A DNA stretch of 64,000 bases from Streptomyces filipinensis (GTDB taxonomy: Bacteria > Actinomycetota > Actinomycetes > Streptomycetales > Streptomycetaceae). The stretch covers positions 1-64,000 of the forward strand of contig NZ_BMTD01000012.1 of the NCBI RefSeq assembly GCF_014649495.1, in the 5' to 3' direction. The notes beneath the pieces were generated by a model. That model had not been told where the DNA came from, made no database searches, and saw nothing but the letters and a program-made list of their open reading frames with translations. Of the stretch, positions 1 to 11,140 are shown piece after piece; position 1 is the stretch's first letter, and each line of letters starts with the position of its first letter. A program made the translations under genes and the position numbers.

Positions 1-182
1 TCCACGGCCCGTACGACGTCGACGTGCACCCCCTGCCCCTCCAGGATGGTGGTGCTCCGGTGGATCAACCCCTCGGTGTTGCTCGTCTCCGGCGACCGTT
101 TGAGCGTGCAGTTGACCACCAGGGCGCGCAGGTCGTCGTACCGCGCCGGGGGTGCGTCGGTGTCGGGCGACGAAGCGGTCAC
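1..182 (-). CDS. NADPH-dependent FMN reductase / flavodoxin-fold protein (N-terminal part)
   Basis: This is the first 60 codons of a minus-strand gene that leaves the window at base 1. The translation begins at a GTG at 182-180, preceded by GGGAGG five bases upstream. After a short disordered leader comes the strand 'LRALVVNCTLKRSP', followed by 'TSNTEGLI', 'STTILEGQGV' and 'VDVVRAV'. This is the beta1, phosphate-binding loop, alpha1 and beta2 order of flavodoxin-like NADPH:FMN reductases, in which the loop after beta1 binds the FMN phosphate. The rest of the protein lies outside the window, so substrate and exact subfamily cannot be stated. The family call is from memory of the motif. Confidence 0.72.
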   Translation of the reverse strand, partial: MTASSPDTDAPPARYDDLRALVVNCTLKRSPETSNTEGLIHRSTTILEGQGVHVDVVRAV

Positions 183-335
183 ACGGTCCTCCCACAGTTG
201 TGCCGCCGACCCGTGCACGGCGACTCGTCCACCTCCCCCAGCGTGCGGGCCGCCTGCGGCAGCCGCCACACAACTCATCCGAATGGCCCTGAGCGGTCCG
301 CGCCCCGGTCGGCGGCGGACGAGTGGCCGGGGCGG

Positions 336-548
336 GGTGGCTTCGGCCACGCTGGGCCCCGGCGCGATCAACAGGAACTGGAGACCGCCGTCCGCGAACG
401 CATCCCGCTGGTCGTCCTCGTTCTGGTGCTGCCCGCACTGCACCGCGCCCTCGACGACGAAGGCGTCTGCGTGATCGCCTGCCCCGTCGACTACTCCGAG
501 AACCTGTGCTTGACCGACCGGCTCGGCAGCCTCAGCGGCCCGTTCCGA
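336..548 (+). pseudogene. Remnant of a ThDP-dependent acetolactate synthase-like gene
   Basis: In one + frame the residues 'QQELETAVRERIPLVVLVL' are followed directly by 'ALDDEGVCVIACPVDYSENL' and 'LTDRLGSLSGPF'. The first piece matches the segment after the diphosphate-binding GDGGF motif of acetolactate synthase-type enzymes; here that motif is degraded to 'GRGGF'. The second piece matches the extreme C-terminus of the same enzymes. Roughly sixty residues that normally separate the two are missing, and no start codon or upstream domains are present. I read it as a decayed gene with an internal deletion. The frame stays open beyond the homologous part only because of G/C bias. Confidence 0.6.
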
Positions 549-875
549 CCTGCCGGGCCGGGGAGCAGCGACAGCCCGGCCCGCCCGCTCGCCGACGGGT
601 CCGGAGGCTGTCGTATTCGATTCGGCTCGCGTCGCACATCGGCACGGAGCAGAAAGGCCGCCCCTGCTCTCACGTCTGTCGTGCCGGGTGCTCCGCGTGT
701 TTCATAGAGGTGTGGCCTGCGGTACGCGACCATACGGACGCGGCCCCGCACATTTTCCAGCCGGCGGGTGCCATGGCGCGCTGATCGCGTGGGTCGGTGC
801 CCTCGACACGGCAAAGCCGACGCGTCAGGAGCGGCAGCCGGCAGAAGGAACACCAAGACAGGAAGAAGGACGGGC
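549..875. other. Intergenic region upstream of katG, no gene seen
   Basis: No frame here has credible coding features. The segment separates the acetolactate synthase remnant from katG and should hold the katG promoter. No furA gene, which often precedes katG in actinobacteria, is present, and I could not pick out a convincing Fur-type inverted repeat by eye. Confidence 0.5.
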
Positions 876-3068
<2,193 letters not shown>

Positions 3069-3137
3069 AGCCACCGGAATCGGAGGAGAAGCGCTGGGGC
3101 GGGGCGCAGGCTGGAAGCAGGCGGGTGCTTGCACGCG

Positions 3138-3383
3138 TCAGGGCAGGGTGGGGGCCCGACCCCGGGCAGCACCAGCAGCTTCGGACTCGTGGGCGCCAGC
3201 GGACAGGATCACCTCACGCTCGGCGTGGACGACCTCGACGATGCCGCCCCGCTCCACCTCCACACCCCTCGCGCGGCCGCCCTCGATCACCACACGGTGG
3301 GCGCGGGCCGAGGAGAGCACGGTGAGGTTCGGGCGTGCGAGCGCGGGGTGCAGCCGGCTGGTCGGCCGGCGCCCGCTGCCGCC
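3138..3383 (-). pseudogene. Fragment of a GMC-family oxidoreductase
   Basis: The minus-strand translation contains 'RLHPALARPNLTVLSS', 'HRVVIEGGRARGVEVERGG' and 'AEREVILSAGAHES'. This is the central stretch of glucose-methanol-choline oxidoreductases, just before the conserved 'GxxSPQLLMLSGIG' signature. The N-terminal FAD-binding GxGxxG region and the C-terminal catalytic His-Asn region are both absent, and the reading degrades after 'AHESEAAG'. It is a short relic rather than a functional gene. It lies between the convergent ends of katG and the DHADP minus-strand operon. Confidence 0.65.
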
Positions 3384-3408
3384 AGGGCATGGCCACCGGG
3401 GAGCCGGG

Positions 3409-4326
3409 TCAGGGGCTGAACCCGATGGTGAGGTGCGCGGCGGGGCCGGACTGCGCCGTCACGGTGAGCATGCCGTGGCGGTTGCGGTGCGTCAGGGGGG
3501 ACCCCGCGGTCAGGGCGGCGTAGCGGCGCAGGTCGAATCCGTGCCGTTGGGCGTGGTCCAGAAGCCGGGTACGGGCCTCGGGATCCGTCCCCAGCCAGCT
3601 GCGCGCCGGAGCCGACACGCTCAGGGCCCGGGGAGCGGTACTCACGTTCACATTGAATCCGGGGAGTTCGTCGACGGCCGGCCTCCCGAGCAGGTCGCGG
3701 ACCGCGTCGGCGAGGCACTCCTGTCCGGGGTCCAGGTCGCGCGGCGTCAGCAGGCGCAGGTCCGCGACCGTGAGGCGGCCCACCCGGTGGTAGCACTCGA
3801 CGGCGCCGGTCGTCAGGTCGATGCCCACCAGGCGGAGCCGGGCCTCGGGCAACGGGAACGGCCGGGCACCGATGAGCCGTGCCACCGCACGCTCGACCGG
3901 GACGGCGGCCGCTTTCGGAACCTCCGCGTAGAGCTTGAAGCGGTCACCGCGCGTGTCATGCCGGCCCGCCAGCCACGTCCCCCAGACCACGGGGTGGCGA
4001 CGGTGGGCGTCCAGCAGGAGCGCGGTGAGCTGGGCGTGCGGTGGTGGCAGCCCGATCCGCGCGAGCCGTTCGAGGCCCGCCGCCAGCCGGGTCCCGGGAG
4101 GGCGGGCCGGGGAGACGAACTCCGTGGCGTAGCGGTCGGTGCGGGGCGAGGCCGTGGACACGCTCAGCTCCACCGGGAACCGCTCGGGGGTCAGCAGGCT
4201 GCGTCGCCACCGGTCGTCACCGGGGGCCTCCATGAGCGGTTCCAGGAGTCTCGGCAGCCACCGGCGGGCTCCGGGACCGAGCAGCGCCAGCGCCCGGCCC
4301 AGGGCGGGCGGCAGCCCTTCGGTCAC
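3409..4326 (-). CDS. Uncharacterised protein, last gene of the DHADP minus-strand operon
   Basis: A 305-residue protein I do not recognise. Its ATG overlaps the stop of the preceding DHADP-family gene as ATGA, so the two are very likely translationally coupled. It has no signal peptide or membrane segment. It appears to be mixed alpha/beta, with strand-like stretches 'VELSVST', 'RFKLYAEVP', 'LRLVGIDLTTGAVECYHRV', 'GFNVNVSTA' and 'HGMLTVTA'. The alternation of 'FKLYAEVP'-like strands with helices faintly recalls ABBA-barrel prenyltransferases, but the resemblance is too weak to use. Its position as the distal gene of the operon suggests it works with the DHADP proteins. Confidence 0.75.
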   Translation of the reverse strand: MTEGLPPALGRALALLGPGARRWLPRLLEPLMEAPGDDRWRRSLLTPERFPVELSVSTASPRTDRYATEFVSPARPPGTRLAAGLERLARIGLPPPHAQLTALLLDAHRRHPVVWGTWLAGRHDTRGDRFKLYAEVPKAAAVPVERAVARLIGARPFPLPEARLRLVGIDLTTGAVECYHRVGRLTVADLRLLTPRDLDPGQECLADAVRDLLGRPAVDELPGFNVNVSTAPRALSVSAPARSWLGTDPEARTRLLDHAQRHGFDLRRYAALTAGSPLTHRNRHGMLTVTAQSGPAAHLTIGFSP

Positions 4327-6671
4327 GGGGGCCGCACCATGACGAGCGAGTCCGTCGTCGTCGTGTAGTCCGTCGCGGACGTGGTGCCGTCGGCACGTAC
4401 GAAGGTGAAGCGGTAGGAGAACTCGCGCTTTTGCGGGTCGGGCAGTGCGAACCAGGCGTGGTGGGTGGCGGTCAGCGCGGCGTCCAGTTCGATGCGCTGC
4501 TCACGTCGGTAGCCGGCCGCCGGGTCGGCGTAGCGCAGGTCCACGAAGACCGTCCGGATGGCGGCCGGGGTCCAGTCCGGGACCAGGTCGATGTCGAGCT
4601 GCCCGGGGTAGGGGTCGTTGACCGCCAGGTGTGTGGCACCCGTGGTGACGGGGTCGCAGGTGATCACGGAGCCGTCGGTCATGGTATGGACGAGCTGGTA
4701 GGTGTAGGTCAGGTCGGCCGGGTCGGCTGTGCGGACCTTCCACTCGGTGGGTGGATCGGTGGGCCGCACCGTGCGGGTGTCCCGCAGTTCGGTGCCGTCG
4801 GGTTCCTTCCTGGTCAGCTCGACGCGGGTCTCCCGGACCAGCTGGGCGTCGATGTCGTGCGGCGCGATCTCCACCCGGAGGAAGCCCAGGAACCGGTGCG
4901 GATCGATGGACAGGGCGTACTGGTCGTCGGAGCCCTCTCGCACCACGGTGAGCTCTCGCCCCCGCCAGCCGGACTCCGCGGCGAAGTGGTACTCCAGCCG
5001 GTAGGCGTACGTGGTGTCCGCCGCGCTGTCCCGGAAGAAGGTGACGGGCTCGGGACGCGGGGCGGCAGCGTCCACGAGGCGGTCGAAGGAGCGTACTCCG
5101 CCGGGGTCCTCGGCTCTGCCGTAGCGGATCGTCACGGCGATGCTCGTCAGACCGAGCGCGGCGAAGTCCACGTCGCCGACCAGTTGCACCGTGAGGGTGC
5201 GGAAGAAGGGATCGTCGAGGTCGGCGTCGATGACGTGCGGAGGTCCGTTCAGGTCCGCGGCGAGCGTGCCGAGGAATCCTTGGGGCGCGTAGGTGCGCTG
5301 CACCGCCTCGGCCCGGTCGTAGCTGAACGAGACCTCCTTGTCCTCGATCTGCAGGCCGTAGCGCAGCCGGAAGGTCACGAGCGCGGGGCTCACGCCGCCG
5401 GTCGCCGCGGGTGCGGCCCCCGCCGGGAGCGCCGACGGTGCCGGGGCGTGCGGGGCGGCTGCGGGAGAGGCGGCGGCTGCCTGCGGGGGTGCCGCGGGTG
5501 CCGGCGGGAAGTGGGGGGTGGGGATCGCGGGGGGCGCCGGCGGGGAGGGGGCGAGCGGTGGGCCGAGCGGCTGCGGGACCGCGGGGGCGGGCCCGGCGGG
5601 CTGCGCCGGCGCACCAGGAGGGTGTACGGCGCCCGGGGCGCCGGGTGTCGCCGGGGTGACCGGCCCTGCCCCGGGCGGGGTGACCGGTCCGGCCACCGGC
5701 GGGGCGAACGGTCCCGTCCTCGGGGGGATGGCTCCCGTGGGGGACAGGGGCATCGCCCTGCCCGCGGCCGGGCCGAGGCCCGGCGTGGGCGTCCCGGCCA
5801 CCGGACCCGCCGGAGCGCCGGCCGGCCCCGCGGTTGCCGGGCGAGGGGCGGGAGAGGGCAGGTCCCGTGGGCTGAGGGAGGGTTCGAACCACTGGGCGAG
5901 CACATGGTTCATGAACGTGTCCAGCGCCCACTGGATCTTCTGGTCGTTGTCCGCGTCGGTCGTGAACTCCTTGACGTCGATGTGGATGACCCCACTCTGG
6001 CGAAGCCTTTGGAACGCGGCTTCCAGTCCCACGCGGGCCCAGTAGATCTGGGCGTCGATCCCGACGGCCAGTTCGCTGTACACGCGGTGCATGTTGGCGG
6101 TGATCGTGACGGACAGGGCGGGCCGCAGGGCGGTGAACCGCAGGCGGTAGATGACACCGACGGGGGTGCCGCCCGCGGCGAAGACCTGCTTCAGCAGACT
6201 CGCGCCCTGTGCACTGAGCCGCAGGCTGAACATGGCCGTGTTGTCGCCGTACAACGAGGGCACGGCCGATCCGAGGATCGTCTCGACGGCGCGGAACGCC
6301 CCCGGTGGGAGCGTGTTCACGGTCCCACCGGGGCCCTGCACGTCCAGGGCGACGCACTGGACGTCGCCCTCGTCGTACGGGACCTGGGACAGCCGTACCG
6401 TTCCCGGGGCGTGCTCGGCCAGCCGGCTCCGCAGCCGGGACTCCGCCTCCGGGTCGAGCGTCAGGGCGGTCTGGATCATCAGGAAGCCGCCCCCGACGGA
6501 ATCACCGTCGCCCGGCGTGCCGCGCCAGGTGATGAGGGTGAAGACGGGCCCCTGATCACCCTGGGCCAGGGTGACGGGAGCGGGAAGGTACCAGAACTGG
6601 TTGGGGTCCGCGTGGTCGGGGAACACCTCCACGCCGTCGACGAGCCATGATGTGGTGCCCAGTTGCAGCAT
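4323..6671 (-). CDS. DHADP-family protein A, with Pro/Ala-rich linker
   Basis: A 782-residue member of a five-paralogue family. Start: ATG at 6671, giving an N-terminus colinear with the other paralogues. Seen in order: N-terminal domain with 'VEVFPDHADPNQFWYLP' (DHADP at 19-23), a glycine motif 'GGGFLMIQ', and 'PSLYGDN' at 138-144; an alpha/beta region to about 270; a Pro/Ala/Gly-rich linker at about 271-428 that the paralogues lack; a 'PQGFLGTL' motif; 'DDPFF' at 486-490; then about four Ig-like repeats of the type 'VDLRYADP...YSYRFTF..DG'. There is no signal peptide, transmembrane helix or catalytic motif I recognise. It follows paralogue B by 23 bases and overlaps the next gene by 4. Function unknown; a structural or scaffold role is inference. 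Confidence 0.88.
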   Translation of the reverse strand: MLQLGTTSWLVDGVEVFPDHADPNQFWYLPAPVTLAQGDQGPVFTLITWRGTPGDGDSVGGGFLMIQTALTLDPEAESRLRSRLAEHAPGTVRLSQVPYDEGDVQCVALDVQGPGGTVNTLPPGAFRAVETILGSAVPSLYGDNTAMFSLRLSAQGASLLKQVFAAGGTPVGVIYRLRFTALRPALSVTITANMHRVYSELAVGIDAQIYWARVGLEAAFQRLRQSGVIHIDVKEFTTDADNDQKIQWALDTFMNHVLAQWFEPSLSPRDLPSPAPRPATAGPAGAPAGPVAGTPTPGLGPAAGRAMPLSPTGAIPPRTGPFAPPVAGPVTPPGAGPVTPATPGAPGAVHPPGAPAQPAGPAPAVPQPLGPPLAPSPPAPPAIPTPHFPPAPAAPPQAAAASPAAAPHAPAPSALPAGAAPAATGGVSPALVTFRLRYGLQIEDKEVSFSYDRAEAVQRTYAPQGFLGTLAADLNGPPHVIDADLDDPFFRTLTVQLVGDVDFAALGLTSIAVTIRYGRAEDPGGVRSFDRLVDAAAPRPEPVTFFRDSAADTTYAYRLEYHFAAESGWRGRELTVVREGSDDQYALSIDPHRFLGFLRVEIAPHDIDAQLVRETRVELTRKEPDGTELRDTRTVRPTDPPTEWKVRTADPADLTYTYQLVHTMTDGSVITCDPVTTGATHLAVNDPYPGQLDIDLVPDWTPAAIRTVFVDLRYADPAAGYRREQRIELDAALTATHHAWFALPDPQKREFSYRFTFVRADGTTSATDYTTTTDSLVMVRPP

Positions 6672-6694
6672 GAGGCAGCCCTCCGGTCGTGGCG

Positions 6695-8941
6695 TCAGGC
6701 GCCGGGAACGTCGAGGACGGGCAGGTTGGCGTCGGTCCACGCCCCGACCCGGCTCAGTCCGCTGGTGTCGACGTGGACGGCCCGGTAGCGGTACCCGGGT
6801 GTCCCCGTCACGTCGAACTCGTGCACGACCGGAGCCGAGTCACGGGTGAAGGAGTAGGAGGAGGTGACCGTCTCCGTGCCCGGCTGGGCGAACTCGACCC
6901 GCACCTCCTGGACGCCGGCCGTCTCTGCGGCCTGCGTGTCGACGCGGACGACCACGGCCTGGTGTGCGGGCATGTCGGCGGTGACGATCAGGCTGGTGCG
7001 TCCGGTCGAGGATTCCGGGACGGTGCTCATGTGTCCGTCGGTGTAGAGCACGGTGACGCGGTAGGTGACCCGGCGCAGGGCCGGGTCCCGCAGGCCTACC
7101 TTGAACTGCTGGGCCCCGGCCTTCTCGCTGGTGAACTCCAGGGACGCCTCCTGCCGCAGTTGGTGGGCGGGGTCCTCGTACAGCAGGTCGACGAGGAGCG
7201 CGCTCACGTTCGCCCAGACGACCAGGGGGCGAACGGTCAGGGGGTAGGTGTCGGGGAAGGGGTCGCGCACCCGCACCTCGGTGTCGTCCGTCTGCGTCCA
7301 CTCACGCACCACGTCCGGGCGGCCGATGCCGTGGTAGGTGAGGCGGTAGGCGTAGGTGCCCGGCGCGGAGCCGACGATGAAGAGCGGCCACTGCCACAGC
7401 GGCTGCTTGGGGTCGAGGTCGAGGACGTACTCCCCCGACACCCCGGAGGCCGCGTCCTGGTAGCGCAGTTCGACCGTGACGGCGCGCCAGTCGTCCCAGG
7501 GGATGCCGTCCTCGCGGATCAGTACGGGGCGGAAGGCGAAGGTCTCGCTGGGGCGGATCTCGGCGATCTCCGTCTCGGTGGTGTCGTGGACCGTCAGCTG
7601 GTCCGGGAGGACCCAGCCGGCGGGCTTCGCCAGGTGGTAGGTGATGTCCACGGTCACCGGTGCCACCATCCTGCCGCCCGCGAGCCGGCTGGGCCAGTCG
7701 GCCTCGCCGGTGTTGTTCTGCGGATCGAGGAGGACGGTTGTGGCGTCGTCCCCGTAGCGCAGGTCGACGCCCACCGAGGTGAGGAACCCGGAGGTGAAGT
7801 CGACGCGCGAGACCACCTTCACGCTGCGGCGGCTGAACCACGGGTCGTCGACCGACACGCGCCGGGTGAAGTCGCTCCGCGGGCGTCCGGACGCGGCGAT
7901 CAGCGCGGCGATGCCGCTGAGATGTCCCTGCGGGTAGACGGTCCGGCGGACGGCGGTGCGCTCGCCCATGCGGACGTCCAGGCGTTTTTGCACCTCCTCG
8001 ACGGAGGTGCTGCGACGGTAGGTGTAGGTGCCGGTGAGGGACAGCCCACCGGTCATGGCCACACGGCCGAACTCGGTGGCGAGCGCGGCGGCACGGTCCC
8101 AGCCGTCGGGGGCCGGCCGGGGGGCGAGGGCGGCCTCGAAGAAGGAGTCGGTGATCATGTCGTAGACCGCGGACACGGCCCGGTCGTGGCCGGCGATGAC
8201 CGACTTGCCGGCCTCGCCCTCGGGCACGAACAGGTCGTCCTGGATGTCGATGACCCGTTCGTCCCTGAGTTTGTCCAGCTGCTCGGTGATCTGCGACGAG
8301 AGGAACACGCCCGACACGCCGAAGGTCTTGTCGAGGCGTTCTTTCAGCTCGTCCCAGCGGATGTTCAGGGTCACCGTGTAAGCGGGACGCAGGGCCAGGA
8401 ACTCCAGCGCGTACACGACGCCGATGGGGGCCACGGCCCCGTCCAGGCAGCTCGCCGTCAGGGTCGCGCCGCGGGCGTCGAGCACGGCCGAGAAGGCGGC
8501 CTGGTCGGCGCCGTACAGACTGGGCTGCGCCTGGTGGATGATGCGCTCGACGAAGCGGGAGTCGTCCGGTGCGGCACCACTCTCGCTGTCGAGGAGAACC
8601 AGTTTGACGGTGCCGCTCTCCAGCGGCACGGGAACGGGCCGGCGCGGCCGGTCGGGCAGGTTCAGCTGCGACTGGATCTGCCCCGCGACCTCGTCGAGGG
8701 CGCTGTCGAGCCGGTCGGCGGGCGGCCCCAGGACGACGTCGAAATTCAGCAGTCCCCCGGTGGTCTCGTCCTTGTCCCCGCGGAACTCCAGCAGCGAGAA
8801 CACCGGCAGCGCTGCCCCTCCCTCGCTGCGGACGGCGATCGACGGCCCCATGGGCAGGTAGTACCACTGGAGCGGGTCGGCGTGGTCCGGGAAGAGGCTG
8901 AATCCGTTCACCATCAGGAACGGTGGTGCGAGCGAGAGCAT
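6695..8941 (-). CDS. DHADP-family protein B
   Basis: A 748-residue paralogue in the middle of the minus-strand operon, 10 bases after paralogue C. The start at the ATG at 8941 gives 'MLSLAPPFLMVNGFSLFPDH', colinear with paralogue A. DHADP is at residues 19-23 and is followed by 'WYYLP'. The later family motifs are present as 'GGLLNFDVVL', 'PSLYGAD', 'PQGHLSG' and 'DDPWF'. The C-terminal half is a run of about four Ig-like beta-sandwich repeats containing 'VDLRYGDD', 'VELRYQDAASG', 'VDLLYEDPAH' and 'VRVEFAQP'. The stretch between 'PSLYGAD' and the repeats is probably helical, including 'ITEQLDKLRDERVIDIQDD'. There is no export signal or recognised enzyme motif. The product is likely cytosolic and its role is unknown. 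Confidence 0.88.
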   Translation of the reverse strand: MLSLAPPFLMVNGFSLFPDHADPLQWYYLPMGPSIAVRSEGGAALPVFSLLEFRGDKDETTGGLLNFDVVLGPPADRLDSALDEVAGQIQSQLNLPDRPRRPVPVPLESGTVKLVLLDSESGAAPDDSRFVERIIHQAQPSLYGADQAAFSAVLDARGATLTASCLDGAVAPIGVVYALEFLALRPAYTVTLNIRWDELKERLDKTFGVSGVFLSSQITEQLDKLRDERVIDIQDDLFVPEGEAGKSVIAGHDRAVSAVYDMITDSFFEAALAPRPAPDGWDRAAALATEFGRVAMTGGLSLTGTYTYRRSTSVEEVQKRLDVRMGERTAVRRTVYPQGHLSGIAALIAASGRPRSDFTRRVSVDDPWFSRRSVKVVSRVDFTSGFLTSVGVDLRYGDDATTVLLDPQNNTGEADWPSRLAGGRMVAPVTVDITYHLAKPAGWVLPDQLTVHDTTETEIAEIRPSETFAFRPVLIREDGIPWDDWRAVTVELRYQDAASGVSGEYVLDLDPKQPLWQWPLFIVGSAPGTYAYRLTYHGIGRPDVVREWTQTDDTEVRVRDPFPDTYPLTVRPLVVWANVSALLVDLLYEDPAHQLRQEASLEFTSEKAGAQQFKVGLRDPALRRVTYRVTVLYTDGHMSTVPESSTGRTSLIVTADMPAHQAVVVRVDTQAAETAGVQEVRVEFAQPGTETVTSSYSFTRDSAPVVHEFDVTGTPGYRYRAVHVDTSGLSRVGAWTDANLPVLDVPGA

Positions 8942-8951
8942 GGCACGGCTC

Positions 8952-11102
8952 CTAGGCGGCGCCGGGACGGCGCGGCAGCAGCACGTTGGCGTCCGCCGTC
9001 GTGACCGCGGTGGTGGTGGCGCTGGTGCCGTCGGTGAAGTAGTAGGTGGCGGTCCAGGAGAAGTCCTTCGTGGCGGCGTCGGCCAGGGAGAAGACCACCG
9101 GTGGTGGGGTGCCGCCCTTGCGTACCAGGGCGCTCTTGACCTGCTCCTGGGCCGGGGCGCCGCCGTCACACGTCAGCACGACCTTGACCAGGTCGACGGT
9201 GGCCCAGTCGACGAGGTCGGGGGAGACGATGACGCTGATCACCGTCCCGACCATGTCACCGACCTCGACGGTCGCCTCTTCGGTCGCGGTCTCGGGGATC
9301 TCCCGGACGCTGCCGTTCTTGTAGCGCACCAGGCCGCTGTACGTCAGCGTGCCGGAGTGGGCCTCGCGGACCTGGATCGTCCACTCCTTGTAGGGATCGG
9401 CCGCGTTCAGCAGTTTGCTGTCGGCCCAGCTGTAGCCGCTCTGGGGGTCCTCGTAGCGGACGTCGACGAGGATGGAGTCGATCGTGGAGACCAGGTCGCC
9501 GACGGCGACGACCCTGACCCTGCGCATGTCGTTGAAGGGCGAACTCAGGTAGATGCGCTTCCCGGTCGTCTCCTTCCAGTCGTCCTGGAAGGTGTCGCCC
9601 TTGGTCCGGTAGTCCACCCGGTACCGCACGGGCCGGTCGCGCTGCTCCGAGATGACGTGCGTGAGGGTCTGCTCGGTGCTGTTCTGCTCGGTGAACACGA
9701 CCTGGTCCGTGATCGCGGGCCCGTTGGCCGGCGTGTACTCGATGCTGACGGTGGCGGAGTCCACGGACTTGAAGTCGAGGTTGCCGGGCAGCACGTGCAG
9801 TTCGAGTACGCCCAGGTCGTCGGCGTTGATGGTCAGGGGCCCGGTGTGCGGCGCGAGGGGTGCCTGGTACACGGTCGACGTTCCCTTGTAGTTGACCGTG
9901 AAGGAGTGCTGGTACTCCCGGGAGTCGCCCTTGACGTAGGCGGCGAACGTCTCGGTCTGTTCGGGCTTGTCGAAGTGGTAGTCGCCCGTCTCCAGCTTGT
10001 CGCCCTGGTACTGCACGTGGACGTCCACGCTGTGCACCGGCCGGCCGGCGCCGAAGTCGGCGTTCACCCGCACCGGGACGGAGAACGAGCGGAAGAAGGG
10101 GTCGTCCAGGTCGATCTCGCGGTAGTGGTCGGCCCACAGCACCGGGCGGCCCTGCTTGTCGGTCATGTTGGTGATGTTCGGCAGTGTGCCCTGGGGATTG
10201 AACGGCCACAGCACGGCGGTCTGCTCGTTGATGGTGATCGTGAAGTCGTCGACGTGCAGATTGGTGTACTCGCGGTGGATCGTCTCGTAGTCCTCCAGGA
10301 CGGAACGGTCACCGGTGTAGCCCTCGACCTGTTCCGTCATCCGCTTGGTCGCGATGTCGAGCACGGTCCGCCGTACGCTCTCCTCGATCCGGGCCACGAG
10401 CTGGGCGTCCGCTCCCGTGCCGGCGTCCACATGGGTCTCGATCACGTCGGTGTTCGTCGCCACCTCGGCGATCGTGTTCGAGAAGGTGTCGTCGCCCCAC
10501 CCCGCGTCGTCGGAGGCGTTCTGGACGAAGGAGCGGAACTTGGTCGACGAGAAGTGGCCGTATCCGGTGACGGCGGGAAGCTTCACCCAGCCGTTCATCC
10601 CGTAGGCCACCTGGACGATGCCGCCCTTGCCCTGGAGAGCCTCGGCGAACAGGGTGGCGCCGAAGTCCGGCAGCTCGATGGTGAACGGGGTGACGTTGTC
10701 GCCGTACAGGGAGGGCCCGACCGGGTTCCACACCTTGCTGACGAGAGTTCCGCCCACGTCGGACAGGTTGAGGTGGGCCGTGCCGTTCGCCCAGGTGATG
10801 GTCCCGAGGCCGACCCGGTCGGCAAGGTCCTGACCCACCTGGGCGCGCAACTGGCCGAGGATGACGGCGCGGGTGGGATCGTCCAGCGCGAACTGGGTGT
10901 CGAAGGTCGCGAACCCGCCCCCGGTCTGGCCTGACGGCTGGACCTTCGGCTGCCGGTACTTGAGGTACATGAAGACAGGGTTTCCCTGGGCGTCACAGCG
11001 GAAGGTCGGCTGCTGCGGCACCGCGTAGAAGAGCGCGGGGTCGGCGTGGTCGCCGTAGACCTGTACGCCGGCGATCATCTGGGCCTTGTCGATCTGGAGC
11101 AT
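8952..11102 (-). CDS. DHADP-family protein C
   Basis: A 716-residue paralogue starting at the ATG at 11102, with AGGAAGG upstream. The DHADP motif is at residues 18-22 ('VQVYGDHADPALFYAVP'). It also has 'GGGFATFDTQF', 'VGPSLYGDN', a helical middle containing 'ARIEESVRRTVLDIA', 'PQGTLPNIT' and 'DDPFFRSFSVPVRV', then Ig-like repeats ('VHVQYQGD', 'VSIEYTPANG', 'VDVRYEDPQSGY'). The last repeat ends with 'KDFSWTATYYFTDG'. It lies between an unrecognised 365-residue protein (stop 38 bases upstream) and paralogue B. Sequence similarity to A and B is clear by eye in the motifs but low overall, so the duplications look old. Function unknown. Confidence 0.88.
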   Translation of the reverse strand: MLQIDKAQMIAGVQVYGDHADPALFYAVPQQPTFRCDAQGNPVFMYLKYRQPKVQPSGQTGGGFATFDTQFALDDPTRAVILGQLRAQVGQDLADRVGLGTITWANGTAHLNLSDVGGTLVSKVWNPVGPSLYGDNVTPFTIELPDFGATLFAEALQGKGGIVQVAYGMNGWVKLPAVTGYGHFSSTKFRSFVQNASDDAGWGDDTFSNTIAEVATNTDVIETHVDAGTGADAQLVARIEESVRRTVLDIATKRMTEQVEGYTGDRSVLEDYETIHREYTNLHVDDFTITINEQTAVLWPFNPQGTLPNITNMTDKQGRPVLWADHYREIDLDDPFFRSFSVPVRVNADFGAGRPVHSVDVHVQYQGDKLETGDYHFDKPEQTETFAAYVKGDSREYQHSFTVNYKGTSTVYQAPLAPHTGPLTINADDLGVLELHVLPGNLDFKSVDSATVSIEYTPANGPAITDQVVFTEQNSTEQTLTHVISEQRDRPVRYRVDYRTKGDTFQDDWKETTGKRIYLSSPFNDMRRVRVVAVGDLVSTIDSILVDVRYEDPQSGYSWADSKLLNAADPYKEWTIQVREAHSGTLTYSGLVRYKNGSVREIPETATEEATVEVGDMVGTVISVIVSPDLVDWATVDLVKVVLTCDGGAPAQEQVKSALVRKGGTPPPVVFSLADAATKDFSWTATYYFTDGTSATTTAVTTADANVLLPRRPGAA

Positions 11103-11140
11103 GGTGGCCTTCCTGGGCCCGGGACCGGCCGGTGCTCCGG

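Noticed and set aside
3409..4326. Aromatic prenyltransferase (ABBA-type) call for the last gene of the DHADP operon
   Set aside because: Only a vague strand pattern; no diphosphate-binding residues could be placed.
4431..6650. A 739-codon + strand frame over paralogue A
   Set aside because: Low-complexity Gly/Arg/Val translation antisense to a well supported gene with family motifs.
6689..9004. A 771-codon + strand frame over paralogue B
   Set aside because: Shadow of the minus-strand DHADP gene; composition is that of reverse-complemented codons.
8940..10934. A 664-codon + strand frame over paralogue C
   Set aside because: No motifs, antisense to a gene with all family landmarks.
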